Shown: positions 8,681 to 18,744, numbered from the stretch's first letter. The stretch is 64,000 bases of DNA from Bradyrhizobium elkanii WSM2783 (GCF_000472865.1 NZ_AXAP01000029.1:1-64000); one strand, 5' to 3'. Notes: generated from the sequence alone by a model not told the origin. Made by a program: numbers and translations.

Positions 8681-10747
8681 CTATGTGGCTTTTGCAGGCC
8701 GCAAGAGCGCCTTGGCCGTCGTCACAACGTTATCGACGGTGAATCCGAACTCCTGCTGCAGGGCCTTCAGCGGGGCGGAGGCGCCGAAAGTGTGCATGCC
8801 GATGACCCGACCGGTCGGGCCAACGTAACGCTCCCAACCGAACGTTGACGCCTGCTCGATTGCAACGCGCGCCGTGACCTCCGGCGGCAAGACGGCGTCG
8901 CGGTATTCCTGCGTCTCGCGTTCGAAGACATCCCAGGAAGCCATCGAGACCACGCGCGAGCGGATACCATCCAGGCTAAGTCTCTCATGAGCGTTGGCTG
9001 CGAGGCTCAACTCACTGCCGGTGGCAATCAAGATGATGTCCGGTTTACCGTCAGGAGCGTCGGCAAGCACGTAGGCGCCTCGTGCGACGCCGGATGCCGA
9101 TGCATATTTGCTGCGATCGAGGGTCGGTAACGGTTGACGAGACAGGACCAGCAAGGCTGGCCGATGACGAAGCTGCATGACGTAGCGATAGACTTCCACC
9201 ACTTCGTTGGCGTCACCCGGCCGGAACAGCGTCATACCCGGCATTGCCCGCATTGAAGCGAGTTGCTCGATTGGTTGATGCGTTGGGCCGTCTTCGCCAT
9301 CGCCCATGGCATCATGGGTAAAAGCAAAGATCACGGGTAGTTCCATTAGCGCCGCCAGTCGTATCGCGGGCCGGGCGTAGTCGCTGAAAATCAGGAAGGT
9401 CGCGCCGAACGGCCGCAGCTTCGAGAGTGCCAGACCGTTGAGAATTGCAGCCATCGCGTGTTCGCGGATGCCGAAATGGAAGTTCTTGCCGCCCGGTGTG
9501 GCGGCCTGAACGTCGCCTGCGCCTTCAAAGGTTAGCAGCGTCTTGGTCGATGGACCCAGATCTGCCGAACCGCCAATCAACCAGGGAACGTTTTGCGCCA
9601 GAACGTTCAGGACCTTTCCCGACGCCTCACGCCCCGCAAGCCCCTTCAGATCTGCCGGGAATGACGGCAGGTTGCGGTCCCAGCCTGCCGGAAGCTCGCG
9701 GCGTTGCATCTGATCAATCTCGGTCGCCAGCGCGGCATACTTCGAGCGGTAATCAGTGAACAGAGCTTGCCATTTGCGGTGCGCCTCGGCGCCTCGCTCA
9801 CCGACGCCGGCGGCGAAGCGTTCGAGAACGCCGTCAGGCACCAGGAAATTCGAGTCTTCGGGCCAGCCATAGGCGCGTTTGGTGAGTTTGACTTCCTCAA
9901 CACCGAGCGGCTCGCCATGCGCCGCGGCCGTATCGTGGCGGTGTGGCGAGCCATATCCGATATGGCTGTTGAGTATCACCAGCGTCGGTCGGCCTTTCGT
10001 ATCGCGAAACGTTGCCAGGGCCTGTTCAATGCCGGCAATGTCGTTGGCGTCATTAACGTGAAGGATATTCCAGCCATAGCCGGTGAAACGAACGGCTACA
10101 TCTTCGGTGAACGCCAGCCGCGTGCTGCCTTCTATCGTGATGTGGTTGTTGTCGTAGATCCAGCACAGATTGTCGAGGCCGAGGTGGCCAGCGAGCGACG
10201 CCGCTTCAGAGCCAACGCCCTCCATCAGGCATCCGTCTCCGCATACGGCATAGATGTCGTAATCGAAGATGGCAAAATCCGGCTTATTATAGCGCGCAGC
10301 GAGCCAGCGCTGCGCGATTGCCATCCCGACGCTGGTCGCAATGCCTTGTCCGAGCGGGCCGGTGGTCGTCTCCACGCCGGATACCAGGTGGTATTCGGGA
10401 TGCCCTGGCGCATGACTTCCGAACTGCCGAAAGCGCCGGATATCGTCGAGGGTGACAGCAGGCCTGCCCAACGTCTCGTACTCAGCATTCACGGCCTGCG
10501 TACGGGTAAGGTAGAGCACTGACCACAGCAGCATCGATGCGTGGCCGTTCGACAGCACGAAGCGATCACGGCCGGGCCAGATCGGATCTTGCGGATCGAA
10601 GCGCATGACTCGGTTCCAGAGCGTATAGACGAGCGGCGCAAGCGCCATTGGTGTGCCGGGATGGCCCGAGTTGGCGGCCTGGACCGCGTCAATCGACAGT
10701 GTGCGGATGGTGTTGATCGCGAGCTGGTCGAGTTCGGCGTCTGTCAT
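8681..10747 (-). CDS. tkt: transketolase
   Basis: 688 residues, normal for the family. It moves two-carbon ketol units between sugar phosphates in the pentose phosphate or Calvin cycles. Visible motifs: N-terminal SGHPGTPMALAPL, the ThDP motif GDGCLMEGVGSEAASL with the later Asn pair YDNNHITIEGS, the pyrimidine-domain FSDYARPAIRLAALM, and HDAMGDGEDGPTHQPIE. The gene lies between zwf (144 bp upstream) and the GH63-like gene (2 bp downstream). The gap to zwf is the largest in the operon and could hold an internal promoter. Confidence 0.96.
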   Translation of the reverse strand: MTDAELDQLAINTIRTLSIDAVQAANSGHPGTPMALAPLVYTLWNRVMRFDPQDPIWPGRDRFVLSNGHASMLLWSVLYLTRTQAVNAEYETLGRPAVTLDDIRRFRQFGSHAPGHPEYHLVSGVETTTGPLGQGIATSVGMAIAQRWLAARYNKPDFAIFDYDIYAVCGDGCLMEGVGSEAASLAGHLGLDNLCWIYDNNHITIEGSTRLAFTEDVAVRFTGYGWNILHVNDANDIAGIEQALATFRDTKGRPTLVILNSHIGYGSPHRHDTAAAHGEPLGVEEVKLTKRAYGWPEDSNFLVPDGVLERFAAGVGERGAEAHRKWQALFTDYRSKYAALATEIDQMQRRELPAGWDRNLPSFPADLKGLAGREASGKVLNVLAQNVPWLIGGSADLGPSTKTLLTFEGAGDVQAATPGGKNFHFGIREHAMAAILNGLALSKLRPFGATFLIFSDYARPAIRLAALMELPVIFAFTHDAMGDGEDGPTHQPIEQLASMRAMPGMTLFRPGDANEVVEVYRYVMQLRHRPALLVLSRQPLPTLDRSKYASASGVARGAYVLADAPDGKPDIILIATGSELSLAANAHERLSLDGIRSRVVSMASWDVFERETQEYRDAVLPPEVTARVAIEQASTFGWERYVGPTGRVIGMHTFGASAPLKALQQEFGFTVDNVVTTAKALLRPAKAT

Positions 10748-10891
10748 GGCTGATTTCCTCCCGCGGGTGTCGATTACAGGCCGCCTGCGCGCGGCAGCCG
10801 TGTACGTGCATCGTCAGCGATAGGCTGCCGTCATCAAGCAACAGAGCCGGGGATCGAGGAGCACTTCGATCTTCATTCCTCACTCTCTGCG

Positions 10892-12265
10892 TTACGCTAC
10901 CGTTGGGTTGTGCCAGCCGCCCGGTGGCGTGACATTCTTGTCCACTTCGTGAGGCCCCCAGCTTCCGGCTTGGTATTCGTAGACGGGAGTCGCCTTCTTC
11001 AACACCGGATCGACGATCCGCCATGCTTCTTCGACATAGTCCTGTCGTGCAAACAGCGTCCGGTCGCCATTCATGGCGTCGCCGAGCACGCGTTCATACG
11101 CATCCATTTCCTCTGGGCCAGGGCGCCGGCTCGCCAACAATTCAACCGGCTCGCCGACCTCTCGGTCATCCTCGTCCATCACCATCGTCCCAAGGGCAAT
11201 GGCCATGTCGGGATTGATGCGAAACCGCAAATAATTGGGTATCGCGGCGCAATGGGGAAAGATCCGCGGCGCCTCACGAAGGCGTACGATCACTTCCGTG
11301 CAAGTCACCGGCAGCGATTTTCCGGCACGGATATAAAATGGCACTCCCTGCCACCGCCAGGAGTCGATCTCCAGCCGTAACGCAGCGAACGTCTCCACTT
11401 GCGAGTCCGGAGCAACGCCAGGCTCCTGCCGGTAGCCCTGAAACTGTCCGCGCACCAGCTCGTTCTCAACGATCGGCGGAACCGATCTCAAGACCTTGAC
11501 CTTCTCGTCACGCAGGGATTCGCTGTCGGATCGGGCTGGCGGTTCCATCGCCAGATTGGCCAACACCTGAAACAGATGATTCTGGATCACGTCGCGAATT
11601 GTGCCAGTTTGATCATAGAACGCGCCACGACCCTGCACGCCGAAATTCTCCGCCATCGTGATCTGCACGCTGCTCACGAACTTGCGGTCCCAGAACGATT
11701 CCAGGAACGCGTTAGCGAAGCGAAAGAAGACCATGTTGTGAACAGGTCGTTTTCCGAGATAGTGGTCTATGCGGAAGATGTGATCTTCGTCGAATCTGGC
11801 GAGCAGAATCCTGTTGAGGTTGCGTGCGGAGGCGAGATCATGCCCGAATGGCTTCTCCACAATGACGCGCGCGCCGTTGGTGCAATCGGCAGTGTCGAGC
11901 CGTTCCACTACGGTTGCAAACAACGCCGGTGGGATCGCCAGATAATGTGCCGGCCGCTGTGCCGAACCGAGCTGCTTGCGAAGGGCGTCGAACGTGCTCG
12001 GATCGGCGTAGTCGCCGTCTACGTAACGCAAAAGGCCGGCCAGCTTGTCAAACGCAGCGGCGTCGAGGCCGCCGTGCTTTTCGAGGCTGTCTCGTACTCG
12101 GGCCTTGAGCTGGTCGAGTGTCCAGCCGGCCTTTGCGACGCCGATGACAGGCACATCGAGGTGGCCCCGTTTCAGCATCGCTTGCAGCGACGGAAAGATC
12201 TTCTTGTAGGCAAGATCGCCGGTCGCGCCGAAAAACACCAATGCGTCGGATTTAGGTTCGCTCAT
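10892..12265 (-). CDS. zwf: glucose-6-phosphate 1-dehydrogenase
   Basis: 457 residues. It oxidises glucose 6-phosphate to 6-phosphogluconolactone with NADP+. The N-terminal Rossmann motif FFGATGDLAYKKIFPSL and the active-site signature RIDHYLGKRPVHN are both present, and VEKPFGHD gives the substrate-binding segment. The length is slightly below the 480-510 residues of the E. coli type, but the C-terminus ends in the usual W-GP...GW-NP pattern. Its start is 2 bp from the stop of the upstream 6-phosphogluconate dehydrogenase gene, showing an operon. No lactonase (pgl) gene is present in the cluster. Confidence 0.96.
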   Translation of the reverse strand: MSEPKSDALVFFGATGDLAYKKIFPSLQAMLKRGHLDVPVIGVAKAGWTLDQLKARVRDSLEKHGGLDAAAFDKLAGLLRYVDGDYADPSTFDALRKQLGSAQRPAHYLAIPPALFATVVERLDTADCTNGARVIVEKPFGHDLASARNLNRILLARFDEDHIFRIDHYLGKRPVHNMVFFRFANAFLESFWDRKFVSSVQITMAENFGVQGRGAFYDQTGTIRDVIQNHLFQVLANLAMEPPARSDSESLRDEKVKVLRSVPPIVENELVRGQFQGYRQEPGVAPDSQVETFAALRLEIDSWRWQGVPFYIRAGKSLPVTCTEVIVRLREAPRIFPHCAAIPNYLRFRINPDMAIALGTMVMDEDDREVGEPVELLASRRPGPEEMDAYERVLGDAMNGDRTLFARQDYVEEAWRIVDPVLKKATPVYEYQAGSWGPHEVDKNVTPPGGWHNPTVA

Positions 12266-12267
12266 GG

Positions 12268-13299
12268 CTATCTCGGTCTCTCATTGGCCGCCTTTTCCAA
12301 GTGTCCACCGAACTCGTAGCGCATTGCCGAAAGCAGCTTGTTCTGGAAATCGGCCTCGCCGCGAGAGCTGAAACGCTCGTATAGCGCCGTCGTCAGCACC
12401 GGGGCGGGGACTGCTTCGTCGATCGCTGCTGCGATGGTCCAGCGTCCTTCGCCGGAGTCGGAGACGCGCCCAGCGAATTTGGACAGCGCCGGATCTTCCA
12501 GCAACGCGGTTGCTGTCAAATCGAGAAGCCACGAGGCAATCACGCTGCCGCGCCGCCACACTTCTGCGATCTCGGGCAGCTTCAGGTCGTATTGGTAGTG
12601 CTGGGGACTGCGAAGCGGTGTTGTTTCGGCGTCCGCCGCGTGCGCGTGCTTGCCGATGTTCGCTGCGCGCAGGATACCGAGGCCCTCGGCGTACGCCGCC
12701 ATCAGCCCGTACTCGATACCGTTGTGGACCATTTTGACAAAATGACCGGCACCGCTCTGTCCGCAGTGGAGGTAGCCGTGCTCGGAGGTGCCTGCGGAGG
12801 CACGCTCTCGTCCCGGGGTGCGCGGGATTTCGCCGAGACCGGGAGCGAGGGTCTTGAAGATCGGATCCAGCCGCTGCACGGCCTCGTCAGGGCCGCCGAT
12901 CATCATGCAGTAGCCGCGCTCGAGACCCCACACGCCGCCGCTGGTGCCGACATCGACATAATGGATGCCATTGTGCGCCAACTCCTTGGAACGCCTGATG
13001 TCATCGATGTAGTAGGAGTTGCCGCCGTCAATCAGAATGTCGCCGGCTTCGAGCAGCGGCAGCAGATCACCGATCGATCTATCTACGACTGCCGCCGGAA
13101 CCATCAACCAGATCGCGCGCGGCTTTTCGAGCTTCGCCACGAAATCCGCCAGAGAGGCGCTTCCCGTCGCCTTCTCTTTCACCAGTTCTGCAACGGCGTT
13201 CGGCGACATGTCGAAGACGACACATTGGTGACCATGTCGAACAAGTCTTCGCACCATATTGGCGCCCATTCGGCCGAGACCGATCATCCCGAGTTGCAT
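12268..13299 (-). CDS. gnd: 6-phosphogluconate dehydrogenase, decarboxylating (short YqeC/GndA type)
   Basis: 343 residues, the short form of the enzyme, which usually prefers NAD+ (family knowledge). The N-terminal Rossmann segment MQLGMIGLGRMGANMVRRL, the DGGNSYYIDDIRR motif, the SGGVWGLERGYCMMIGG loop and the catalytic Lys/Asn region FVKMVHNGIEYGLM are all present. It converts 6-phosphogluconate to ribulose 5-phosphate. It sits between pgi (74 bp upstream) and zwf (2 bp downstream). Confidence 0.95.
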   Translation of the reverse strand: MQLGMIGLGRMGANMVRRLVRHGHQCVVFDMSPNAVAELVKEKATGSASLADFVAKLEKPRAIWLMVPAAVVDRSIGDLLPLLEAGDILIDGGNSYYIDDIRRSKELAHNGIHYVDVGTSGGVWGLERGYCMMIGGPDEAVQRLDPIFKTLAPGLGEIPRTPGRERASAGTSEHGYLHCGQSGAGHFVKMVHNGIEYGLMAAYAEGLGILRAANIGKHAHAADAETTPLRSPQHYQYDLKLPEIAEVWRRGSVIASWLLDLTATALLEDPALSKFAGRVSDSGEGRWTIAAAIDEAVPAPVLTTALYERFSSRGEADFQNKLLSAMRYEFGGHLEKAANERPR

Positions 13300-13373
13300 G
13301 AGTGGCTCCTCTTTTTTTCGCGGTGTGACTTCCCCCCGAGTGCGCAGGTATCCTGGCGTGTCGAGATCAGTAT

Positions 13374-15020
13374 TTAGTGCGACTTCTCCCTGAACGTGCG
13401 ATGTCGGCGGATCAATGTGTTGGTCGAGCTGTCGTGTCCGAATTTGGGTTCGGCTTCATTGGTGAGTTCGGGGATGATGCGTTGCGCCAGCACCTTGCCG
13501 AGTTCGACGCCCCATTGGTCGAATGAATCGATCTGCCAAATTGCGCCCTGCGTGAAGACGTTGTGCTCGTACAGCGCGACGAGTTTGCCGAGAGCCGCGG
13601 GTGTTAGCCGTTCCAGCAGAATCGTAGTCGACGGCCTGTTTCCTTCGAACACGCGATGCGGAACGAGCCAATCGGCAGACCCCTCCCGCCTTACTTCGTC
13701 AGCCGTCTTGCCAAATGCGAGCGCTTCGCCCTGAGCAAAGACGTTCGCGAGCAGCATGTCGTGCTGCTCTCCAAGATGGTTGAGTGTCTTGTGAAACGCG
13801 ATGAAGTCGCAAGGAATGAGACGGGTTCCCTGATGGATGAGCTGATAGAAGGAATGCTGGCCGTTGGTCCCAGGCTCGCCCCAATAGATCGGACCGGTGT
13901 TGTAGTTGAGAGGATTGCCCTCGAGCGTGACGTGCTTGCCGTTGCTCTCCATCGTCAACTGCTGGAGATATGCCGGGAACCGTTTCAGGTATTGTTCGTA
14001 AGGCAGCACCGCCACCGTCTGCGCGCCAAAGAAGTTATTGTACCAGATGGCGAGCAGCCCCATCAGCACCGGCAGGTTACGCTCGAACGGCGCGGTGCGG
14101 AAATGCTCATCCATCTCATGGAAGCCGCCGAGCATGGCGCGAAAGTTGTCCGGGCCGATGGCAAGCATCGTCGAGAGTCCGATCGCGGAGTCCATGGAGT
14201 ACCGTCCGCCAACCCAGTCCCAGAAGCCGAACATGTTGGCGATATCGATGCCGAACTTCGTCACTTCCTTCGCGTTGGTCGACACCGCGACGAAATGCTT
14301 CGCGACCGACTTCTCGTCTCCCCCAAGTCCCGCGAGCGACCAATCGCGCGCGCTCCTGGCGTTGGTCATGGTCTCCAGTGTAGTGAAAGTCTTGGAAGAG
14401 ATAATGAACAGAGTCTCGGCCGGATCGAGATCGCGGGTCGCTTCCGCGAAATCGGTGCCGTCCACGTTGGAGACGAACCGGAACGTCATCGCGCGGTCGC
14501 TGCAATGCTTGAGCGCCTCGTAGGCCATCACCGGCCCCAGATCGGAGCCGCCGATGCCGATGTTGACGATGTTGCGGATTGGCTTGCCGGTGTGGCCGCG
14601 CCACGCACCGCCGCGTACGCGATCGGAAAAATCGGCCATGCGGTCGAGCACCGAATGGACCTGCGGCACAACGTCCTCGCCATCAACCAGGATCGATTGC
14701 CCCTTCGGCGCGCGGAGCGCGACATGCAGGACGGCCCGCTTTTCGGAAACGTTGATCTTCTGGCCTCCGAACATCGCATCGATCCGCGCGCGGAGCCCGG
14801 ACTGTTCGGCCAGTTGCAACAGCAGAGCCAACGTTTCATCGGTAATCCGGTTCTTCGAATAGTCGAGGTAGAGCCCGGCTGCTTCGACCGTCAAACGCTC
14901 GCCGCGTTTTGGGTCTTGAGCAAAGAGCTCGCGCAGATGCAGGCGGCCGATCTTCTGAAAATGGGCGGACAGGTCTTTCCAGGCGGGAAGCTCGGTGACC
15001 GTTTTCGTGGCCGTTGCCAT
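13374..15020 (-). CDS. pgi: glucose-6-phosphate isomerase
   Basis: 548 residues, the standard length. It interconverts glucose 6-phosphate and fructose 6-phosphate. Signature segments include NIGIGGSDLGPVMAYEAL, FRFVSNVDGTDF, the GGRYSMDSAIGLS motif and, near the C-terminus, FDQWGVELGKVLA. The upstream neighbour is a glucokinase-like gene (12 bp away) and the downstream one is gnd. In the cluster it would let fructose 6-phosphate from transketolase and transaldolase return to the oxidative branch. Confidence 0.96.
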   Translation of the reverse strand: MATATKTVTELPAWKDLSAHFQKIGRLHLRELFAQDPKRGERLTVEAAGLYLDYSKNRITDETLALLLQLAEQSGLRARIDAMFGGQKINVSEKRAVLHVALRAPKGQSILVDGEDVVPQVHSVLDRMADFSDRVRGGAWRGHTGKPIRNIVNIGIGGSDLGPVMAYEALKHCSDRAMTFRFVSNVDGTDFAEATRDLDPAETLFIISSKTFTTLETMTNARSARDWSLAGLGGDEKSVAKHFVAVSTNAKEVTKFGIDIANMFGFWDWVGGRYSMDSAIGLSTMLAIGPDNFRAMLGGFHEMDEHFRTAPFERNLPVLMGLLAIWYNNFFGAQTVAVLPYEQYLKRFPAYLQQLTMESNGKHVTLEGNPLNYNTGPIYWGEPGTNGQHSFYQLIHQGTRLIPCDFIAFHKTLNHLGEQHDMLLANVFAQGEALAFGKTADEVRREGSADWLVPHRVFEGNRPSTTILLERLTPAALGKLVALYEHNVFTQGAIWQIDSFDQWGVELGKVLAQRIIPELTNEAEPKFGHDSSTNTLIRRHRTFREKSH

Positions 15021-15032
15021 TCATCGCTCCTG

Positions 15033-15740
15033 TTAACGCGCTATGGCGGCTTGCGCAGTTTGTTTGCGCGAGCGAGTGATCTTTCCCTTTGGCGGGCCTT
15101 CCCACATTCGGAAGCCACCCTTGAATGCGTTGGCATTATCCCCAAGCCGGCACAATGGCGGCAGTTCTTTCAACAGTTTGGCATTGCCGCCGCCCAGCAC
15201 GACGTCCTCCGGTTGGAGTGCCGCAACCAGATGTTCAACGACATCTTCGACGTGCTTCCGCCATGCTTTCTTGCCAAATTCCTCCAGCGCGCGGGCGCCG
15301 ACATAGTCCTCATAGATCCGCTTCTTGTAGGGTAAGTGCCCGAGCTCCATCGGCTGCACGATGCCATCGATGACCATCGCCGAGCCGAGTCCCGTTCCGA
15401 GTCCGAGGAACAACATTTTGCCGCCCCCGTAGCTGCCGAGCGCCTGCATCGCCGCATCGTTGATGACTTTCGTCGGCAGTTTGAATGCCGCAGTGAAGTT
15501 GAAGCCCATCCAGCCTTTTCCCAGATTATGAGGTTCCGCCACAGGCCGGTCGTGCACAACCGGGCCCGGATAGCCAATCGAGACGAGGTCATATTCCCAG
15601 CCATCGGCGAGTTTCTTGACGCTCGACACCATCTGCCGGGCCGTCAGGGTCGGCCCGGAGTCAATTTCTCGCCTTACTTTTTCGCCGGAGGCAAGGATCT
15701 TGACGTGGGTGCCGCCCACGTCAACGACCAGTATATTCAT
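15033..15740 (-). CDS. ppgK: ROK-family glucokinase, polyphosphate-glucokinase-like
   Basis: 235 residues. The ROK fold is shown by the phosphate motif VVDVGGTHVKI at the N-terminus, the catalytic Asp in VINDAAMQALG, and GLGTGLGSAMVIDG. The short length, NL-KGW-GF segment and LGHLPYKKR-YEDYVG region resemble polyphosphate glucokinases, which phosphorylate glucose from polyphosphate and/or ATP; polyphosphate use is an inference. It lacks the zinc-binding CXCGXXGC motif of classical ROK kinases, as expected for that branch. It lies between tal (27 bp upstream) and pgi (12 bp downstream). Confidence 0.8.
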   Translation of the reverse strand: MNILVVDVGGTHVKILASGEKVRREIDSGPTLTARQMVSSVKKLADGWEYDLVSIGYPGPVVHDRPVAEPHNLGKGWMGFNFTAAFKLPTKVINDAAMQALGSYGGGKMLFLGLGTGLGSAMVIDGIVQPMELGHLPYKKRIYEDYVGARALEEFGKKAWRKHVEDVVEHLVAALQPEDVVLGGGNAKLLKELPPLCRLGDNANAFKGGFRMWEGPPKGKITRSRKQTAQAAIAR

Positions 15741-15767
15741 TGCGAGGACCTTCGTCTCGATTGCAAC

Positions 15768-16853
15768 CTAGCTTGCCTTCTTGAGCACCTCGGTTTTGGC
15801 AGAGATGACGCCCAGCAGCTCGTTCCAGGATTTGACAAACGACTTGGCACCTTCGTCCTGCAACGTTGCTGCTAGCGCTTCGACATCGACGCCGGCCTTT
15901 GCAAATTGCGCCAGCACCTCTTCGGAGTCGCCGCCATCGGCCGCCAACATCTCTCCGACGTCTCCGTGGTCGGCGAGGGCCTTCACCGTGCTTTCCGGCA
16001 TGGTGTTGACCGTGAGCGGCGCGGCCAGCGCCTTGATGTACAGGACGTCGGATGCCGCGGGATCCTTGGTTCCGGTGCTCGCCCATAGCAGGCGCTGAGG
16101 CCGCCCACCCTCGTTGTAGATACGCCGCGAGCGTGAGGAGCCGAGCAATTCGCAGGCTGTCTTGTATGTTCGTTTCGCGATTGCGATACCCAGCTTGTTG
16201 TGTAAAGGCGCGGGAACCTTGTTGGCGACGGCGGCATCCCAGCGACTGACGAAGACCGACGCAACGGAGCCAACATTTGGATTCAGACCGGCTGCAATGC
16301 GCCGCTCGATGCCCCGCAGATATGCCTCGGCCGCGGCGCGGTAGTGCTCTCGGCTGAACAACAGGGTCACATTCACGGGCACGCCGGCGAAAATTGCCTC
16401 TTCGATGGCGGGCAGCCCTTCCCTGGTGCCGGGTATCTTGATGAAGAGGTTGGGGCGCTTCGCCTGTGCGTGCAACTCCCTGGCGGCTGCGATCGTGCTG
16501 GCCGTATCATGTACAAGGAGTGGCGAGACCTCGAGCGAGACCCATCCGTCTACACCATTGGTGCGGTCCCAAATCGGGCGGAACAGGTCGGCTGCCTGCG
16601 CTAGATCTTCGATCGCTAGTTCGAAGAATAGCGTCTCACCCGACTTTCCCTCGTTCAGCTTGCTGCGGATCGCAGAATCATAGTGTGAGCTGTTCTTGAT
16701 CGCGTGATCGAAGATTGTCGGGTTCGATGTGAGCCCCGACAGCGACAAGTCGGCAATGTAGCGCTTTAAAGTGCCACTCGTCAGCAGCTCACGGGTGATG
16801 TTGTCGAGCCAAACGCTCTGTCCGAGCTCGTGGAGCTTTTGCGTTGCCTTCAT
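15768..16853 (-). CDS. tal: transaldolase
   Basis: 361 residues from the ATG at 16853; a longer start at 16913 overlaps the upstream HAD gene. The Schiff-base lysine lies in LFIKIPGTREGLPA, and SGLTSNPTIFDHAIK and GVPVNVTLLFS are the usual flanking segments. It transfers dihydroxyacetone units between sugar phosphates in the non-oxidative pentose phosphate pathway. The length fits the longer actinobacterial/rhizobial class that is often co-encoded with zwf and pgi. Confidence 0.94.
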   Translation of the reverse strand: MKATQKLHELGQSVWLDNITRELLTSGTLKRYIADLSLSGLTSNPTIFDHAIKNSSHYDSAIRSKLNEGKSGETLFFELAIEDLAQAADLFRPIWDRTNGVDGWVSLEVSPLLVHDTASTIAAARELHAQAKRPNLFIKIPGTREGLPAIEEAIFAGVPVNVTLLFSREHYRAAAEAYLRGIERRIAAGLNPNVGSVASVFVSRWDAAVANKVPAPLHNKLGIAIAKRTYKTACELLGSSRSRRIYNEGGRPQRLLWASTGTKDPAASDVLYIKALAAPLTVNTMPESTVKALADHGDVGEMLAADGGDSEEVLAQFAKAGVDVEALAATLQDEGAKSFVKSWNELLGVISAKTEVLKKAS

Positions 16854-16857
16854 CGCT

Positions 16858-17550
16858 TCACCTCCGCACAGCTTCGAGTCGAGGGACCGCCGCAAGCAGG
16901 CGACCCAGATCATAGTCGAGCAGGTCTCCGATCCGGTCCACCGTCACGTCCGGTGTGGCGAAGGAGGCGAGCGCCTTCGCGTCATGCGCATATTGTCCCT
17001 GTCGGGGAAAAACGGTGGTGACGCGACCGCCCCAGGCTTCCTTGACCGCGGCGAGGATTCGCGGCTTGTCGTCTACCAGGACGTAGTGCAATGCCGGATA
17101 ACGGGACTCGACATCGTCGAGCGCGAGTTCCTTGTGGATGTAGATCAACACATGCGAGTTGACGGCCTCTGAAAGGCCGGAGCGCTCAACCTTGCGCGGT
17201 TGAAAAACAACGTCGCCATCAGTGAGAAGGACGGTGGGGCCCCACTGACGCAGTCGTTCGAGCACATCCAGCGATCCCGGGTACAGACGATTGGCGAACG
17301 GGTAATCGACCAGGAACGAAGACATTGACAACAGATGCATGTCCTGCGGGTGTTCGACACGGTACCGCTGCAGTGCACCAAGATAGTCTCGATATCCCAG
17401 TTCGACAAACAGGTCGTCGAGAATTGCCCAGTACCGGTCGCGACAGGCGGCACCATACTGGCGCTCGAGGTGGGCCTTGATGTCAGCCTGGATGTGGTCG
17501 TTGTCGAGAAGCGTATTGTCGACGTCGACCAGAAAGACGACCTGATTCAT
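16858..17550 (-). CDS. HAD-superfamily hydrolase
   Basis: 230 residues from the ATG at 17550. Motif I is FLVDVDNTLLDND (nucleophile and acid Asp), motif II is in TVLLTDGDVVFQ, and motif IV is the YVLVDDKPRILAAVKE region with two Asp residues. A helical cap lies between residues 20 and 90. These enzymes usually dephosphorylate small sugar phosphates. Its stop is 4 bp from the tal start, so it belongs to the operon; the substrate is unknown, and a phosphorylated intermediate or dead-end sugar phosphate is a reasonable guess. Confidence 0.82.
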   Translation of the reverse strand: MNQVVFLVDVDNTLLDNDHIQADIKAHLERQYGAACRDRYWAILDDLFVELGYRDYLGALQRYRVEHPQDMHLLSMSSFLVDYPFANRLYPGSLDVLERLRQWGPTVLLTDGDVVFQPRKVERSGLSEAVNSHVLIYIHKELALDDVESRYPALHYVLVDDKPRILAAVKEAWGGRVTTVFPRQGQYAHDAKALASFATPDVTVDRIGDLLDYDLGRLLAAVPRLEAVRR

Positions 17551-17653
17551 CGGTCTTACCCTTACGCAACTCTCTGCAATATGCTCAGCGTGCGCGCCTA
17601 ACACGCGCGGGTCATATTCAAGATTATGTTACTCCGACGGGCGCTTCTAAATC

Positions 17654-18274
17654 TCAACGCGCAAAGGCTGGTGCGAATCGACCTTCGACGTGTCTGGTGT
17701 CATTCCACAGCCGGATCACTGGTTCTGACCGATCGTGTTCGTACCCAAGTATGCTCAGGCTTGCAGTGTCGAGCGTGAAGAATCGTCCGGCCTCCGCATC
17801 GAGACCTAACCAGCGTGCCGCCAAAACTCGCAGAAAATGTCCGCTCGAGAACAATAACACGTTCCCAGGGACGTTGCGAACGCGCTCCACGATGCGGTCG
17901 GCCCGGGCGCCGACTTGATTGGGTGTTTCTCCTCCCGGACAGCCGTCGCGAAACAATTGCCAGCCGGGACGCTCTTCGTGGATCTCCTTTGTGCGACGCC
18001 CCTCGTATTGGCCGTAATTCCATTCCACTAGATCGCGGTCGGGTTTCGCTTCGACGCCGAAGCCAGCCAACTCAGACGTCCGGACCGCTCGCTTCAGGGG
18101 GCTCGTGAACACTTTTGCGAAAGTGAAACCCTGCAACCGCGAGCCCAAACTCTGCGCATTGAGTTCGCCGCGCTCGGTGAGAGGCAAATCTGTGAGGCCG
18201 GTATGCTGGCCTGAGAGACTCCAGGCGGTCTCGCCATGCCTTGCAAGGCAAATGATCGGAAGGACGGCGCTCAT
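17654..18274 (-). CDS. histidine phosphatase / phosphoglycerate-mutase family protein
   Basis: 206 residues. The N-terminal LARHGETAWSLSGQHTGLTD carries the RHG catalytic motif, SPLKRAVRTSELAG the second Arg, VEWNYGQYEGRR the Glu region, and SSGHFLRVLAARWLGL the second catalytic His. These are the features of cofactor-dependent mutase-like phosphatases, most of which act as phosphatases rather than mutases. It is the first gene of the minus-strand carbohydrate cluster, 103 bp before the HAD gene, and faces the divergent debranching-enzyme gene. Confidence 0.88.
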   Translation of the reverse strand: MSAVLPIICLARHGETAWSLSGQHTGLTDLPLTERGELNAQSLGSRLQGFTFAKVFTSPLKRAVRTSELAGFGVEAKPDRDLVEWNYGQYEGRRTKEIHEERPGWQLFRDGCPGGETPNQVGARADRIVERVRNVPGNVLLFSSGHFLRVLAARWLGLDAEAGRFFTLDTASLSILGYEHDRSEPVIRLWNDTRHVEGRFAPAFAR

Positions 18275-18744
18275 GGTCTCGCCCCTTCAGCTTCGTCCTC
18301 CCGGCGCGTGCGGCGGAAAGAACACTTCGTACCAAGGCATCTCTATCGTCAACGCCGTATCAAGGCGCGTCCGCACCCACCAAGTGGTAGCGCGACTTCT
18401 TCGGAGAAGCAACGACCAGCCGTCCAGCGTTACGACAGTTCGCCACCAAAGGGATGTAGGTCTGAAGAGCTGACCTATTCGCTATTAGGCATTTGCGATT
18501 GCGACCTGAGTTCTTTGAGCCAGCGCGTGCGCGCACATAAGATCCCCACCGAGCCAGAGGGGAGACAAGGTATCGTTCGTTCTTGTCGGAAACCGAAATC
18601 CGGCTGGCAGATGAGACCGAAACGCGTAATGCTTCTGCCTTAACAATGCGTCCGCCTTATGGGAGAAGCTTGCAGCCTCATCTGGTCGTTGTTGTTGCCA
18701 TTGTTGTGATCGCGGCACCAAGCGGCCGAATTCGGGAGCATCCT
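18275..18744. promoter_or_regulatory. divergent control region between the two carbohydrate operons
   Basis: About 470 bp with no supported gene, although a weak frame is open upstream of the debranching gene from 18583. It must carry promoters for both the leftward phosphatase-to-glycosidase operon and the rightward glucosidase genes. I cannot identify a specific operator. Confidence 0.4.

Noticed and set aside
13656..15335. 559-codon plus-strand frame over pgi and the glucokinase gene
   Set aside because: It spans two well-supported genes and has no recognisable motif; high GC content explains the open frame.
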